Numbered from the stretch's first letter, positions 28,399 through 37,017 are shown. The stretch: 64,000 bases of DNA from Rhodobacter capsulatus (GCF_003254295.1 NZ_QKZO01000005.1:1-64000), one strand, 5' to 3'. The notes: generated by a model not told the origin, from the letters alone. Numbers and translations are program-made.

Positions 28399-29198
28399 TG
28401 TCGGTTCTGGTCGTCATCCCCGCCCGTTACGCCTCGAGCCGCTATCCGGGCAAGCCGCTCGTCACGCTGACCGGCGCCAATGGCGTGGCAAAGACTCTGA
28501 TCCGGCGCAGCTGGGAGGCGGCCCGGGCGGTGCAGGGCGTGGCCCGGGTGGTGGTGGCAACCGACGATGACCGCATCCGTGCCGAGGCCGAAAGCTTCGG
28601 CGCCGAGGTGGTGATGACCTCGTCGGCCTGCGCCAATGGCACCGAACGGGTGGCCGAGGCCCTGGCAAACCTTGGCGGCGGCCATGACATCGTGGTGAAC
28701 CTGCAGGGCGATGCGCCGCTCACCCCGGCCTGGTTCGTCGAGGATCTGGTGGCGGGGCTGATCGCGAACCCCTGGGCGGAACTGGCCACGCCGGTCCTGC
28801 GCTGCGAAGGCGCGATGCTGGCCAGCCTGATCGAGGATCGCCGCAACGACCGCGTCGGCGGCACCACCGCGGTCTTCGGCGCGGGCAACCGGGGGATCTA
28901 TTTCTCCAAGGAAGTGATCCCCTTCACCGGCAAGAGCTATGGCGCGGATGAACCGACCCCGGTCTTTCATCACGTCGGCGTCTATGCCTATCGCCCCGAG
29001 ACGCTGGCGGCCTATTCCGGTTGGCCGGTCGGTCCGCTCGAAACGCTCGAAGGGCTCGAACAGCTGCGGTTTTTGGAAAACGGCCGCTCTGTGCTTTGCG
29101 TCGAGGTCGAATCGCGCGGGCGGCAGTTCTGGGAGCTGAACAACCCCTCGGACGTGCCGAAGATCGAGGCGATGATGGCCGCGATGGGGCAGGACTGA
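28398..29198 (+). CDS. KdsB-like sugar acid cytidylyltransferase
   Basis: CMP-sugar synthetase of 266 residues resembling CMP-Kdo synthetase KdsB/KpsU. Visible are VIPARYASSRYPGKPL (residues 5-20), VVATDDDRI, GTERVAEAL and the acceptor segment NLQGDAPL. In KdsB the last motif is usually VQGDEP; here Glu is replaced by Ala, so the sugar substrate may differ from Kdo. The later HHVGVYAYR and LEQLRFLENG segments fit KdsB. It is coupled to cysQ (TGATG). CMP-Kdo is used for LPS and for group 2 capsule linkers, so a capsule role alongside the KpsM-like permease is plausible. Confidence 0.82.
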   Translation: MSVLVVIPARYASSRYPGKPLVTLTGANGVAKTLIRRSWEAARAVQGVARVVVATDDDRIRAEAESFGAEVVMTSSACANGTERVAEALANLGGGHDIVVNLQGDAPLTPAWFVEDLVAGLIANPWAELATPVLRCEGAMLASLIEDRRNDRVGGTTAVFGAGNRGIYFSKEVIPFTGKSYGADEPTPVFHHVGVYAYRPETLAAYSGWPVGPLETLEGLEQLRFLENGRSVLCVEVESRGRQFWELNNPSDVPKIEAMMAAMGQD

Positions 29199-29244
29199 TA
29201 CATTCATCGCGGCGCCGTGAAAGTTGTTTCCGCAGCGGCGAAAA

Positions 29245-29272
29245 ACCGCCTGCTTTTTCCGGCGGGCGGTTC
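29245..29272 (+). terminator. Hairpin after kdsB-like gene
   Basis: Stem AACCGCCTGC (29245-29254) with GCGGGCGGTT (29263-29272), ten pairs including one T-G, loop TTTTTCCG. No T-tract follows, so termination efficiency is doubtful. It separates cysQ-kdsB from galU. Confidence 0.45.
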
Positions 29273-29365
29273 ACTTCTGCACAGGCGAAGCTTGAGCCGG
29301 TCTTCAAAAGGGTGGATTATGCCCCCAACTGAGACGCGAGCAGCCCACACGCACAAAGGTGCATT

Positions 29366-30259
29366 ATGAAACGCAAGGTCACGAAAGCGATTTTTCCGGT
29401 CGCTGGCCTCGGCACACGCTTTCTTCCGGCCACGAAGTCGATCCCGAAAGAGATCCTGACGCTGGTCGACCGCCCGCTCATTCAATACGCGATCGACGAA
29501 GCCCGGGCCGCCGGGATCAAGGAATTCATCTTCGTCACCTCGCGGGGCAAATCGGCGCTGGAGGATTACTTCGACGACGCGCCGGAACTGGAAACCTCGC
29601 TGCGCAAGAAGGGCAAGACCGAGCTGCTCGAGGCGCTGAAGGCCACGAACATGGATTCGGGCGCCATCGCCTATGTGCGGCAGAACCGGCCGATGGGCCT
29701 TGGCCATGCCGTCTGGTGTGCCCGCCGTCTGGTCGGCAACGAGCCCTTTGCCGTGATCCTGACCGATGACGTCATCGCCGCGGAAAAACCCTGTCTGCAG
29801 CAGATGATGGAAGCCTATAACGAGACCGGCGGCAACGTCGTCGCGGCGATGGAAGTGCCGCATGAAAAGACCTCGTCCTATGGCGTTCTGGACATCGCCG
29901 AGGACATGGGCTCGCTGGTCAAGGTCAAGGGCATGATCGAGAAGCCGCAACCCGATGTGGCGCCCTCGAACCTCGCGGTGATCGGGCGCTACATCCTGAC
30001 GCCGCGGGTGATGCAGAACCTCAACAAGAAGAAAGAGGGCGCGGGGGGCGAAATCCAGCTGACCGACGCCATCGCCGAGGAGATCGAGGCCGGGCAGCCG
30101 GTTTACGGCTTCCGCTTCCGCGGCCAGCGCTATGACTGCGGCTCCAAGGCCGGGTTCCTGCAGGCGACGGTGGCCTTTGGTCTGGCGCGTGAGGATCTGC
30201 GCGACGAATTCGCCGATTTCCTCGGTGATGTGATGGCGATGCGGACGGCGGCGCAATAA
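29366..30259 (+). CDS. galU: UTP-glucose-1-phosphate uridylyltransferase
   Basis: Forms UDP-glucose from UTP and glucose 1-phosphate, feeding LPS, capsule and exopolysaccharide synthesis. The protein has 297 residues. The nucleotide loop AGLGTRFLPATKSIPKE is at residues 12-28, VDRPLIQYAIDEA follows, and TDDVI (about 132-136) holds the metal-binding aspartates. AAAGGT five bases upstream is the ribosome-binding site. The gene ends three bases before galE, forming a UDP-glucose/UDP-galactose supply pair. Confidence 0.95.
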   Translation: MKRKVTKAIFPVAGLGTRFLPATKSIPKEILTLVDRPLIQYAIDEARAAGIKEFIFVTSRGKSALEDYFDDAPELETSLRKKGKTELLEALKATNMDSGAIAYVRQNRPMGLGHAVWCARRLVGNEPFAVILTDDVIAAEKPCLQQMMEAYNETGGNVVAAMEVPHEKTSSYGVLDIAEDMGSLVKVKGMIEKPQPDVAPSNLAVIGRYILTPRVMQNLNKKKEGAGGEIQLTDAIAEEIEAGQPVYGFRFRGQRYDCGSKAGFLQATVAFGLAREDLRDEFADFLGDVMAMRTAAQ

Positions 30260-30262
30260 CGG

Positions 30263-31249
30263 ATGGCGCAGCATGTTCTGGTGACGGGGGGGGCCGGGTA
30301 TATCGGCTCCCATGCCTGCAAGGCGCTGGCCCGGGCGGGCTATGTTCCGGTGACCTACGACAGCTTCGTCACCGGCTGGCGCGATGCGGTCAAGTTCGGC
30401 CCGCTCGAAGAGGGTGATCTCTCGGACCGGGCGCGGCTGGATGAGGTTTTCGCGCGCTGGCAGCCGGTGGCGGTGATGCATTTCGCCGCCCTCAGCCTTG
30501 TCGGCGAGTCGATGAAGAACCCCGGGCTTTACTGGCGCCACAACGTGCTGTCGTCCTTGACCCTGATCGAGGCGGCCTGCGCCGCGGGCTGCCTTGATTT
30601 CGTCTTCTCCTCGACCTGCGCCACCTATGGCGATCAGGACGGGGTGGTGCTGAACGAGACCACCACGCAGGCACCGATCAACGCCTATGGCGGCTCGAAA
30701 CAGGCGATCGAGATGATCCTGCGCGATTTCGGGGCGAGCCACGGCCTGCGCTCGGTGATCTTCCGCTATTTCAACGTCGCGGGCGCCGACCCCGAGGGCG
30801 AGGTGGGCGAATTCCACCGCCCGGAAACGCATCTGGTGCCCCTGATGCTGGATGCGATCGACGGCAAGCGCCCGGCGCTGACAGTTTACGGCTCGGATTA
30901 CCCGACCAAGGACGGCACCTGCATTCGCGATTATGTCCATGTCTCCGATCTGGTCGATGCCCATGTGCTGGGGCTGCAATGGCTGCAGGCAGGCAAGGGC
31001 TCGGAGGTGTTCTGTCTGGGCTCCGGCACCGGCTTTTCGGTGCGCGAGGTAATCGCGCAATCGAAGGCCGTGACCAACCGCGCGGTGCCGATCCTTGAGG
31101 GCGACCGCCGTCCGGGCGATGCCGCGGTGCTGGTCTCGGGCTCGACCAAGGCGATCCGCGATCTGGGCTGGGCACCGAAACGCAGCGATCTCGCGACGAT
31201 GATCGCCGATGCATGGCGCTGGCATCAAAGCGGACATTATGAAAGATAA
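30263..31249 (+). CDS. galE: UDP-glucose 4-epimerase
   Basis: Short-chain dehydrogenase superfamily epimerase interconverting UDP-glucose and UDP-galactose with bound NAD. It has 328 residues. The NAD loop VTGGAGYIGSH is at residues 7-17, SSTCATYG at 117-123 contains the catalytic Ser/Thr, and Tyr142-GGS-Lys146 is the catalytic pair. The later KDGTCIRDYVHVSDLVDAH is typical. It is in an apparent operon with galU and the downstream glycosyltransferases. A GC hairpin immediately after the stop overlaps the next ribosome-binding site. Confidence 0.95.
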   Translation: MAQHVLVTGGAGYIGSHACKALARAGYVPVTYDSFVTGWRDAVKFGPLEEGDLSDRARLDEVFARWQPVAVMHFAALSLVGESMKNPGLYWRHNVLSSLTLIEAACAAGCLDFVFSSTCATYGDQDGVVLNETTTQAPINAYGGSKQAIEMILRDFGASHGLRSVIFRYFNVAGADPEGEVGEFHRPETHLVPLMLDAIDGKRPALTVYGSDYPTKDGTCIRDYVHVSDLVDAHVLGLQWLQAGKGSEVFCLGSGTGFSVREVIAQSKAVTNRAVPILEGDRRPGDAAVLVSGSTKAIRDLGWAPKRSDLATMIADAWRWHQSGHYER

Positions 31250-31263
31250 CCCCCGAATGGGGG
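31250..31263 (+). promoter_or_regulatory. Hairpin covering the ribosome-binding site of the first glycosyltransferase
   Basis: CCCCC (31250-31254) and GGGGG (31259-31263) form five G-C pairs around the tetraloop GAAT. The GGGGG is the apparent Shine-Dalgarno sequence for the ATG at 31268. The hairpin starts one base after the galE stop codon, so ribosomes finishing galE would melt it. This would make translation of the glycosyltransferase depend on that of galE. Confidence 0.45.
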
Positions 31264-31267
31264 CAAG

Positions 31268-32290
31268 ATGGCGCTTTGGTCAAAGCTGTGGCAGGCCTAT
31301 CGCTGGCGGCTGAGACGCCGCTATCTACTGGCGCGTGCCTTGCGCCGACGCCGCCGTCTGACCGCGCTGCAGGATCGCACCGGGGCGATCCGGCGCGGTG
31401 ACATCCTTCTGTTCGCCGCGGTCCGGAACGAGGCGCAGCGGCTGCCGCATTTCCTCGATCACTACCGCCGTCTGGGCGTCGATCATTTCCTGATCGTGGA
31501 CAATAAAAGCACCGACGGCAGCCCCGATCTGCTGGCGGCCCAGCCCGATGTCTCGCTCTGGCAGACCGGCTCCAGCTATCGGCTGCACCGCTTCGGGCTG
31601 GATTGGCTGACCTGGCTGATGTTCCGCCATGGCCATGACCACTGGTGCCTGACCGTCGATGCCGATGAATTGCTGATCTATCCGCATCATGACACCCGCC
31701 CGCTTGCCGCCCTGACCGGCTGGCTGGATCGCTCGGGGCAGCGGGTCTTTCCGGCGATGATGCTGGAACTTTACCCAAAGGGTCCGGTGCAGGCGCAAAG
31801 CTACCTTCCGGGCGACGATCCCCTGCAGATCCTGCACTGGTTCGATGCGGGCAATTACACGATCACCCGGCAAGAGCGCACGAAAGCGCTGTGGATTCAA
31901 GGCGGTCCGCGGGCGCGGATGTTCTTTGCCGACCGTCCCCGCCATGCGCCGACCTTGTCCAAGATCCCGCTCGTGCGCTGGAACCGGCGCTGGGTCTATC
32001 TCAATTCCACCCATGCGATCCTGCCGCCGCGGCTGAACGAGGTCTATGACCGGATGGGCGGCGAGGCGATTTCGGGCCTGCTTCTGCACACGAAATTCCT
32101 GCCCGAGGTGGTGCGCAAGGCCGCCGAGGAGAAAGACCGGCGCGAGCATTTCGGCCGCCCCGAGATTTTCGACAGCTATTACGACAGCCTGATGGCCTCA
32201 CCCGATTTCTGGACGCCGCAGTCGCGGCGGCTCACCGGCTGGCGTCAGCTCGAGGCGCTGGGGCTGATGTCGCGCGGCGGCTGGCTTTAG
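31268..32290 (+). CDS. Glycosyltransferase, family 2-like (paralogue 1)
   Basis: A 340-residue putative glycosyltransferase with a GT-A-like fold. A very basic N-terminus (residues 11-32) is followed by FAAVRNEAQRLPHFLDHYRR at about 49-68, IVDNKSTDGS at 76-85 and the metal-binding DAD at 131-133 in LTVDADELLIYP. The pattern matches the bacterial GT2_4 group (also related to GT92) where VRNE...DN-S-TDGS binds the nucleotide sugar. The rest, including WIQGGPRARMFF, is shared with the next gene at about half of positions, showing a tandem duplication. Sugar donor and acceptor cannot be told. Confidence 0.85.
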   Translation: MALWSKLWQAYRWRLRRRYLLARALRRRRRLTALQDRTGAIRRGDILLFAAVRNEAQRLPHFLDHYRRLGVDHFLIVDNKSTDGSPDLLAAQPDVSLWQTGSSYRLHRFGLDWLTWLMFRHGHDHWCLTVDADELLIYPHHDTRPLAALTGWLDRSGQRVFPAMMLELYPKGPVQAQSYLPGDDPLQILHWFDAGNYTITRQERTKALWIQGGPRARMFFADRPRHAPTLSKIPLVRWNRRWVYLNSTHAILPPRLNEVYDRMGGEAISGLLLHTKFLPEVVRKAAEEKDRREHFGRPEIFDSYYDSLMASPDFWTPQSRRLTGWRQLEALGLMSRGGWL

Positions 32291-32320
32291 GGCGGATCGG
32301 ATCTGCAGAGGAACCAACGG

Positions 32321-32349
32321 TTTACCTGCTGCACGGTTCCGCCTATGCT
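32321..32349 (+). promoter_or_regulatory. Candidate promoter of the second glycosyltransferase
   Basis: TTTACC (32321-32326) and TATGCT (32344-32349) are separated by 17 bp, each matching four of six consensus positions for the housekeeping sigma factor. The 144-bp gap between the two paralogues is otherwise without a terminator, so this would be an internal promoter. Confidence 0.4.
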
Positions 32350-32434
32350 CGCCCGCGCGGAAACGGGCAGGAATTAACCCTGTCGCAAGCGGGATACGCT
32401 AGGAAAGGGCCGCAGGGCACGGCACGAGGGCAGT

Positions 32435-33445
32435 TTGGGACTGAGACAGGCGATCAGGCTTCGACGGGAGCGGCGTCAGCGCCAATGGCGCGCATTCCGC
32501 AAGCGCCGCCAGCTGAAGCCCGTCGCCGACCGCACCGCGAAGATCGACGCCCGCGATGTCATCGTTTTCTGCACCCTGCGCAACGAACGCATCCGGCTGC
32601 CGTATTTCCTGCGCTATTACCGCGACATGCGGGTGGGCCATTTCATCTTTGTCGACAATGACAGCACCGACGGCTCGCGCGAGTATCTGGCGGCGCAGCC
32701 CGATTGTTCGGTCTGGACGACGACGGCCTCTTACAAGGCGGCCGCCTTCGGCATGGACTGGCTCAACCATCTGCTGCGCAAATACGGCACCGGGCATTGG
32801 ACGCTGACCGTCGATCCGGATGAATTCTTCGTCTATCCGTTCTGCGACACCCGGCCGATCGACGCGCTGACCGACTGGCTGGACACCTATCGCATCCGCA
32901 GCTTCCCGGCGATGCTGCTCGACATGTATCCCAAGGGGCCGATCGATGCCGTCCCCTACCGCGAGGGGCAGAACCCGTTCGAGATCGCCTGCTGGTTAGA
33001 TGCCGGCAATTACATGATATCGCGCAATCGCAAGATGCAGAACCTGTGGATTCAGGGCGGGCCGCGGGCGCGGGTGTTCTTTGCCGAGGATCCCGCCGCG
33101 GCGCCCTCGCTCAACAAGATCCCGCTGGTGAAATGGCAGCGCGGCTTTGTCTTCGCCTCCTCGACCCATATGATCCTGCCGCGCGGGCTGAACATGGTCT
33201 ATGACGAATGGGGGGGCGAAAAGGCCTCGGGTTGCCTTTTGCACGCCAAATTCCTGTCACCGCTGAGTGCCAAGGTGGCCGAGGAAATGCAGCGCCGCGA
33301 ACATTATGCGGGCTCGCGCGAATACGAGGCCTACAGTGCCAGGCTGGAGACAGAGCCCGATCTGTGGACCAAATGGTCGGAGAAATATATCAACTGGCGG
33401 CAGCTCGAAATTCTGGGGCTGATGTCGAAGGGCAACTGGGCATGA
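32435..33445 (+). CDS. Glycosyltransferase, family 2-like (paralogue 2)
   Basis: A 336-residue paralogue of the gene before it. Basic N-terminus (residues 8-27), CTLRNERIRLPYFLRYYRD at about 46-64, FVDNDSTDGS at 72-81, and DPD at 127-129 in place of DAD. WIQGGPRARVFF and the C-terminal NWRQLEILGLMSKGNW block are shared with paralogue 1. Translation seems to start at TTG after GAGGG, since no ATG fits the conserved start. Retention of both copies with the same domain layout suggests that they add two related residues in one glycan. Confidence 0.85.
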   Translation: MGLRQAIRLRRERRQRQWRAFRKRRQLKPVADRTAKIDARDVIVFCTLRNERIRLPYFLRYYRDMRVGHFIFVDNDSTDGSREYLAAQPDCSVWTTTASYKAAAFGMDWLNHLLRKYGTGHWTLTVDPDEFFVYPFCDTRPIDALTDWLDTYRIRSFPAMLLDMYPKGPIDAVPYREGQNPFEIACWLDAGNYMISRNRKMQNLWIQGGPRARVFFAEDPAAAPSLNKIPLVKWQRGFVFASSTHMILPRGLNMVYDEWGGEKASGCLLHAKFLSPLSAKVAEEMQRREHYAGSREYEAYSARLETEPDLWTKWSEKYINWRQLEILGLMSKGNWA

Positions 33446-33455
33446 GGGCGCGGCG

Positions 33456-35144
33456 GTGACGGTCGGCTTCATCATGATGTGTCACACCGCGCTGGACCGG
33501 GCGGCCCAGGTCGCGCGCTATTGGGCCAGCCATGGCGCGCCGGTGGTGGTGCATGTCGATGCCCGTGTGCCCGCGCAGGACTTCGACGCCCTTGGCCGCG
33601 CGCTCGCCGATCTGGACAGCGTCTCGTTCTGCACCCGCTTCAAATGCGACTGGGGCACCTGGTCGCTGGTGCAGGCGGCGCAGACCGGGGCCACGCAACT
33701 GCTGGCCCGCCACCCCGAAGTCGGGCATGTCTTTCTCGCCTCGGGCGCCTGTCTGCCGCTGCGGCCGCTGCACGAGCTGGCCGACTATCTGGCCGCCCGC
33801 CCGAACACCGATTTCATCGAAAGCGTCACCACCGCCGAGGTCGGCTGGACGGTGGGCGGCATCGACATGGAACGCTTCACCCTGCGCTTCCCGTTTTCCT
33901 GGAAAAAGCGACGGCGGCTGTTCGATGCCTATGTCGATTTCCAGCGCCGCATCGGCTTCAAGCGCAAGATCCCCGGCGGCATCGTCCCGCATCTGGGCAG
34001 CCAATGGTGGTGCCTGTCGCGTCCGACCCTGACGGCGATCCTGCAGGCCCCGGACCGGCCGCAGCACGACCGCTATTTCAAGCGCGTCTGGATCCCCGAC
34101 GAAAGCTATTTCCAGTCGCTCGCCCGGATTTACGCGACGAATATCGAAAGCCGCTCGCTGACGCTGTCGAAATTCGATTATCAGGGCAAGCCGCATATCT
34201 TCTACGATGATCACCTGCAGCTTCTGCGGCGCTCGGATTGCTTCGTGGCGCGGAAAATCTGGCCAAAAGCGGAAAAGCTTTACGCCACCTTCCTGTCGGA
34301 CCGGCCCGCCGAAAGCCTGGCCGAGCCGAACCCGTCCAAGATCGACCGGCTGTTTTCCAAGGCGGTCGAGCGGCGCACCCGCGGGCGGCCCGGGCTTTAC
34401 ATGCAAAGCCGGTTTCCGCGGCAGGATCACGAGAACGGCAAGACCTCGGCGCAATATTCGATCCTTCAGGGATTTTCGGACCTTTTCGAAAACTTCGAAG
34501 GTTGGCTGGCGAAATACGTGGGCGCCCGGGTGCATGGCCATCTGTTCGGGCCCGATCGCGCCGCCTTTTCCGGCGGCGAGACGATGTTCAACGGCTGTCT
34601 GAGCGACAGCGCCGCGCTGCGCGATTACAACCCGCGCGGCTTTCTGACCAATCTGATCTGGAACGGCCGCGGCGAGCGGCAATGTTTCATGTTCTCCCCG
34701 CGCGACACCCAGGACATCAACTGGTTCACCGCCACCGATCCGAATGCGCAGATCTCCGTCATCTCGGGCGCCTGGGCGGTGCCGCTGTTTCATTCGCAGA
34801 TGGATTTCAGCGAGATCCGCCGCGAGGCCGCCCGGCTGCAGCAGATCGAGATCGAGCATCTGAACATCCTGCGCTCGATGTATGTCAAGGCGCGGGTGCG
34901 GATCTGGACGATGGCGGAATTCATCGAAAATCCGATGGAACCGTTGCAGATGATCATCGACGAGATCAGCCCGCGCGCGACGCGACGGCTGACCGAGGCG
35001 CCGCAGATGATCGACCTGACCGGCTTTGGCCAGTTCCTGCAGAATCTGAAGAATCAGGGCATGCAACCGCGGCTGATGGGCGATTTCCCGGTGGCGGGGG
35101 ACACCGTGCCGCCGCCGCGCCGCCGCCCCTATCTGGTGAAATGA
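33456..35144 (+). CDS. Branching-enzyme-like glycosyltransferase with C-terminal DUF5928
   Basis: A 562-residue protein. The N-terminal 280 residues resemble the Core-2/I-branching (GT14, Branch) family: GFIMMCHTALDRAAQVARYW, VVVHVDARV, HVFLASGACLPLRPLHEL and WWCLSRPTL with a PDESYFQSL acid motif near 210. GT14 enzymes add GlcNAc or xylose in beta linkage without a DXD motif. The C-terminal half (about 290-562) matches my memory of DUF5928, including GHLFGPDRAAFSGGETMFNG. It starts at GTG after GAGGG and is followed one base later by the sulfotransferase gene. Likely role: branching or extension of the surface glycan. Confidence 0.8.
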   Translation: MTVGFIMMCHTALDRAAQVARYWASHGAPVVVHVDARVPAQDFDALGRALADLDSVSFCTRFKCDWGTWSLVQAAQTGATQLLARHPEVGHVFLASGACLPLRPLHELADYLAARPNTDFIESVTTAEVGWTVGGIDMERFTLRFPFSWKKRRRLFDAYVDFQRRIGFKRKIPGGIVPHLGSQWWCLSRPTLTAILQAPDRPQHDRYFKRVWIPDESYFQSLARIYATNIESRSLTLSKFDYQGKPHIFYDDHLQLLRRSDCFVARKIWPKAEKLYATFLSDRPAESLAEPNPSKIDRLFSKAVERRTRGRPGLYMQSRFPRQDHENGKTSAQYSILQGFSDLFENFEGWLAKYVGARVHGHLFGPDRAAFSGGETMFNGCLSDSAALRDYNPRGFLTNLIWNGRGERQCFMFSPRDTQDINWFTATDPNAQISVISGAWAVPLFHSQMDFSEIRREAARLQQIEIEHLNILRSMYVKARVRIWTMAEFIENPMEPLQMIIDEISPRATRRLTEAPQMIDLTGFGQFLQNLKNQGMQPRLMGDFPVAGDTVPPPRRRPYLVK

Positions 35145-35145
35145 G

Positions 35146-36549
35146 ATGAGCCGCTTCGATTGCTTCGTCGTCTTCGCCGAAATGCGCACGGGCTCGAACC
35201 TGCTCGAAGCCGCGCTGAACGACCTGCCCGGCGTCACCTGCCACGGCGAGGCCTTCAACCCCGCGCTGATCGGCTATCCGAAACGGACCGAATTGCTGGG
35301 CATCCCCCGCGAAATCCGCGACGGGGATCCGATGCTGCTCTGGGCCCGGATCAGATCAGCCGAGGGGCTGAACGGCTGCCGGTTCTTTCATGACCACGAC
35401 CCCCGCGTGCTCTCGGCGATGCTTGAGGATCGCCGCTGCGCCAAGATCGTGCTGACCCGCAATCCGGTCGAAAGCTATGTCAGCCTGAAACTGGCACGGG
35501 CGACCGGACAGTGGAAACTGGGTGATGCGAAACACCGCAAGGACACGCCGCAAGCGGACTTCGACGCCGCCGAATTCGAGGCGCATCTGCAAACCCTGCA
35601 GGGCTTTCAGATCACGCTGATGCGGGCGTTGCAATGCTCGGGGCAGACCGCCTTTTACATCGATTACGAAGATGCGCAGGATCTGGCGGTGCTGAACGGT
35701 CTGGCCGACTGGCTGGGGGTCGCGGGGCGGCTGACGGCGCTGCCCTCCAGCCTTGTGGTGCAAAACCCCGAGGCGCTGGAAGAAAAGGTGGCGAATTTCC
35801 CGGCGATGGAAGCGGCGCTGGCGAAGATCGACCGGTTCAACCTGTCGCGCACGCCGAATTTCGAGCCGCGCCGGGGTCCGGGCGTGCCCGGCTTCGTCGG
35901 CTGCGATGCCGGGCTTCTGTATCTGCCGATCCGGCCGGGGCTGGAGGCGCCGATCCGCGGCTGGCTGGCGAAACTGGGCCCGGTCGAGAGCGATTTCTCG
36001 CAAAAGACCCTGCGGCAGTGGAAGCGCAGGCATCCCGGCCACCGCAGTTTCACCGTGATCCGCCATCCGCTGTTGCGCGCCCATCTGGCCTTTGCCGCGC
36101 TTCTGTCACAAGACGGGATGTCCGACACCCGCGAGGTGCTGCGCCGCAGCTACAAGCTGCCGCTGCCGCCCGAGGGCAAGCCGATGGTCCCGCAGGACTG
36201 GGCGGCGGGGCTTTTGGCCTTCCTTGGCTGGCTGAAGACGAACCTGAACGCGCAGACAAGCCTTGCCGTGCATCCGCTCTGGGCCAGCCAATCGGCCAGC
36301 CTGCAGGGCATCGCGCAGTTCACGCCCCCGGATCTTGTCGCGCGCGAAGACCGCCTGGCCGAGGATCTGGCCGCGCTGGCACAGATGATCGGCGTTCCGG
36401 CCCCGGCCTTCGCCGCACCGCAGGGCGATACCGCGCCGGTTAAGCTGGCCGATGTCTGGACGCCCGAACTGGAACAGGCCGCCGCGGACACCTATGCGCG
36501 CGACTACATGACCTTCGGCTTCGGGCCGTGGAAACGGAAAAAGGGCTGA
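35146..36549 (+). CDS. Sulfotransferase-like protein with two P-loop-type domains
   Basis: A 467-residue cytoplasmic protein. The N-terminal half has both PAPS-binding elements: the 5'-phosphosulfate loop MRTGSNLLEAAL (residues 13-24) and the 3'-phosphate site TRNPVESYVSLKLA (104-117, Arg105 and Ser110). The arrangement follows Stf0/nodulation-type sulfotransferases. A second half begins around PGFVGCDAGLLYL and contains FTVIRHPLLRAHLAFAALL, which looks like a second 3'-phosphate site, but the 5' loop there is not intact. It probably transfers sulfate from PAPS to the glycan made by the upstream genes. Its stop abuts the convergent ptsN. Confidence 0.75.
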   Translation: MSRFDCFVVFAEMRTGSNLLEAALNDLPGVTCHGEAFNPALIGYPKRTELLGIPREIRDGDPMLLWARIRSAEGLNGCRFFHDHDPRVLSAMLEDRRCAKIVLTRNPVESYVSLKLARATGQWKLGDAKHRKDTPQADFDAAEFEAHLQTLQGFQITLMRALQCSGQTAFYIDYEDAQDLAVLNGLADWLGVAGRLTALPSSLVVQNPEALEEKVANFPAMEAALAKIDRFNLSRTPNFEPRRGPGVPGFVGCDAGLLYLPIRPGLEAPIRGWLAKLGPVESDFSQKTLRQWKRRHPGHRSFTVIRHPLLRAHLAFAALLSQDGMSDTREVLRRSYKLPLPPEGKPMVPQDWAAGLLAFLGWLKTNLNAQTSLAVHPLWASQSASLQGIAQFTPPDLVAREDRLAEDLAALAQMIGVPAPAFAAPQGDTAPVKLADVWTPELEQAAADTYARDYMTFGFGPWKRKKG

Positions 36550-37017
36550 TCAGGCCGCCTGCACGCCGCCCGATGCTGCTGTCAGCACCGCATGCAGCGC
36601 CGCCGGATCGGAATTGGCGCGCAGTTTCGCGCAGGTCTCGACATTGCGCAGCGTCCGCGACACCAGCGCCAGCGCCTTCAGATGCTCGACGCCGGAATCC
36701 TTGGGCGCGAAGAGCGCAAAGATCAGATCGACGGGCAGCCGGTCCACCGCGTCGAAATCAAGCGGCCGTTCCAGACGCAGGAACACGCCCACCACCGATT
36801 TCAGCCCGTGCAGACGCGCATGCGGCAGCGCGACGCCATGACCGACCCCGGTCGGCCCCAGCATCTCGCGTTCCTGCAGCGCATCCACGGTCTGGATCGC
36901 ATCCAGCCCGTAGGCTGAATGCGCGATTTCGGAAAGGTCCTGAAACAGGCGCTTCTTGCTCGTGACATTGGTCAAAACCTTGACCGCCGCCGGTTTGAGC
37001 AGGGTGGAAAGATCCAT
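36550..37017 (-). CDS. ptsN: PTS IIA-like nitrogen-regulatory protein
   Basis: EIIA-Ntr of the nitrogen phosphotransferase system, 155 residues, cytoplasmic. The phosphorylated histidine lies in GVGHGVALPHARLHGL, around residues 58-73. ATG at 37017 follows AAGGA on the minus strand; the frame is open further upstream but without conservation. It sits behind hpf and the lpt genes, as in most alphaproteobacteria (elsewhere rpoN lies in the same cluster, but it is not present here). It signals the phosphorylation state to K+ transport, PHB metabolism or sensor kinases. Confidence 0.93.
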   Translation of the reverse strand: MDLSTLLKPAAVKVLTNVTSKKRLFQDLSEIAHSAYGLDAIQTVDALQEREMLGPTGVGHGVALPHARLHGLKSVVGVFLRLERPLDFDAVDRLPVDLIFALFAPKDSGVEHLKALALVSRTLRNVETCAKLRANSDPAALHAVLTAASGGVQAA

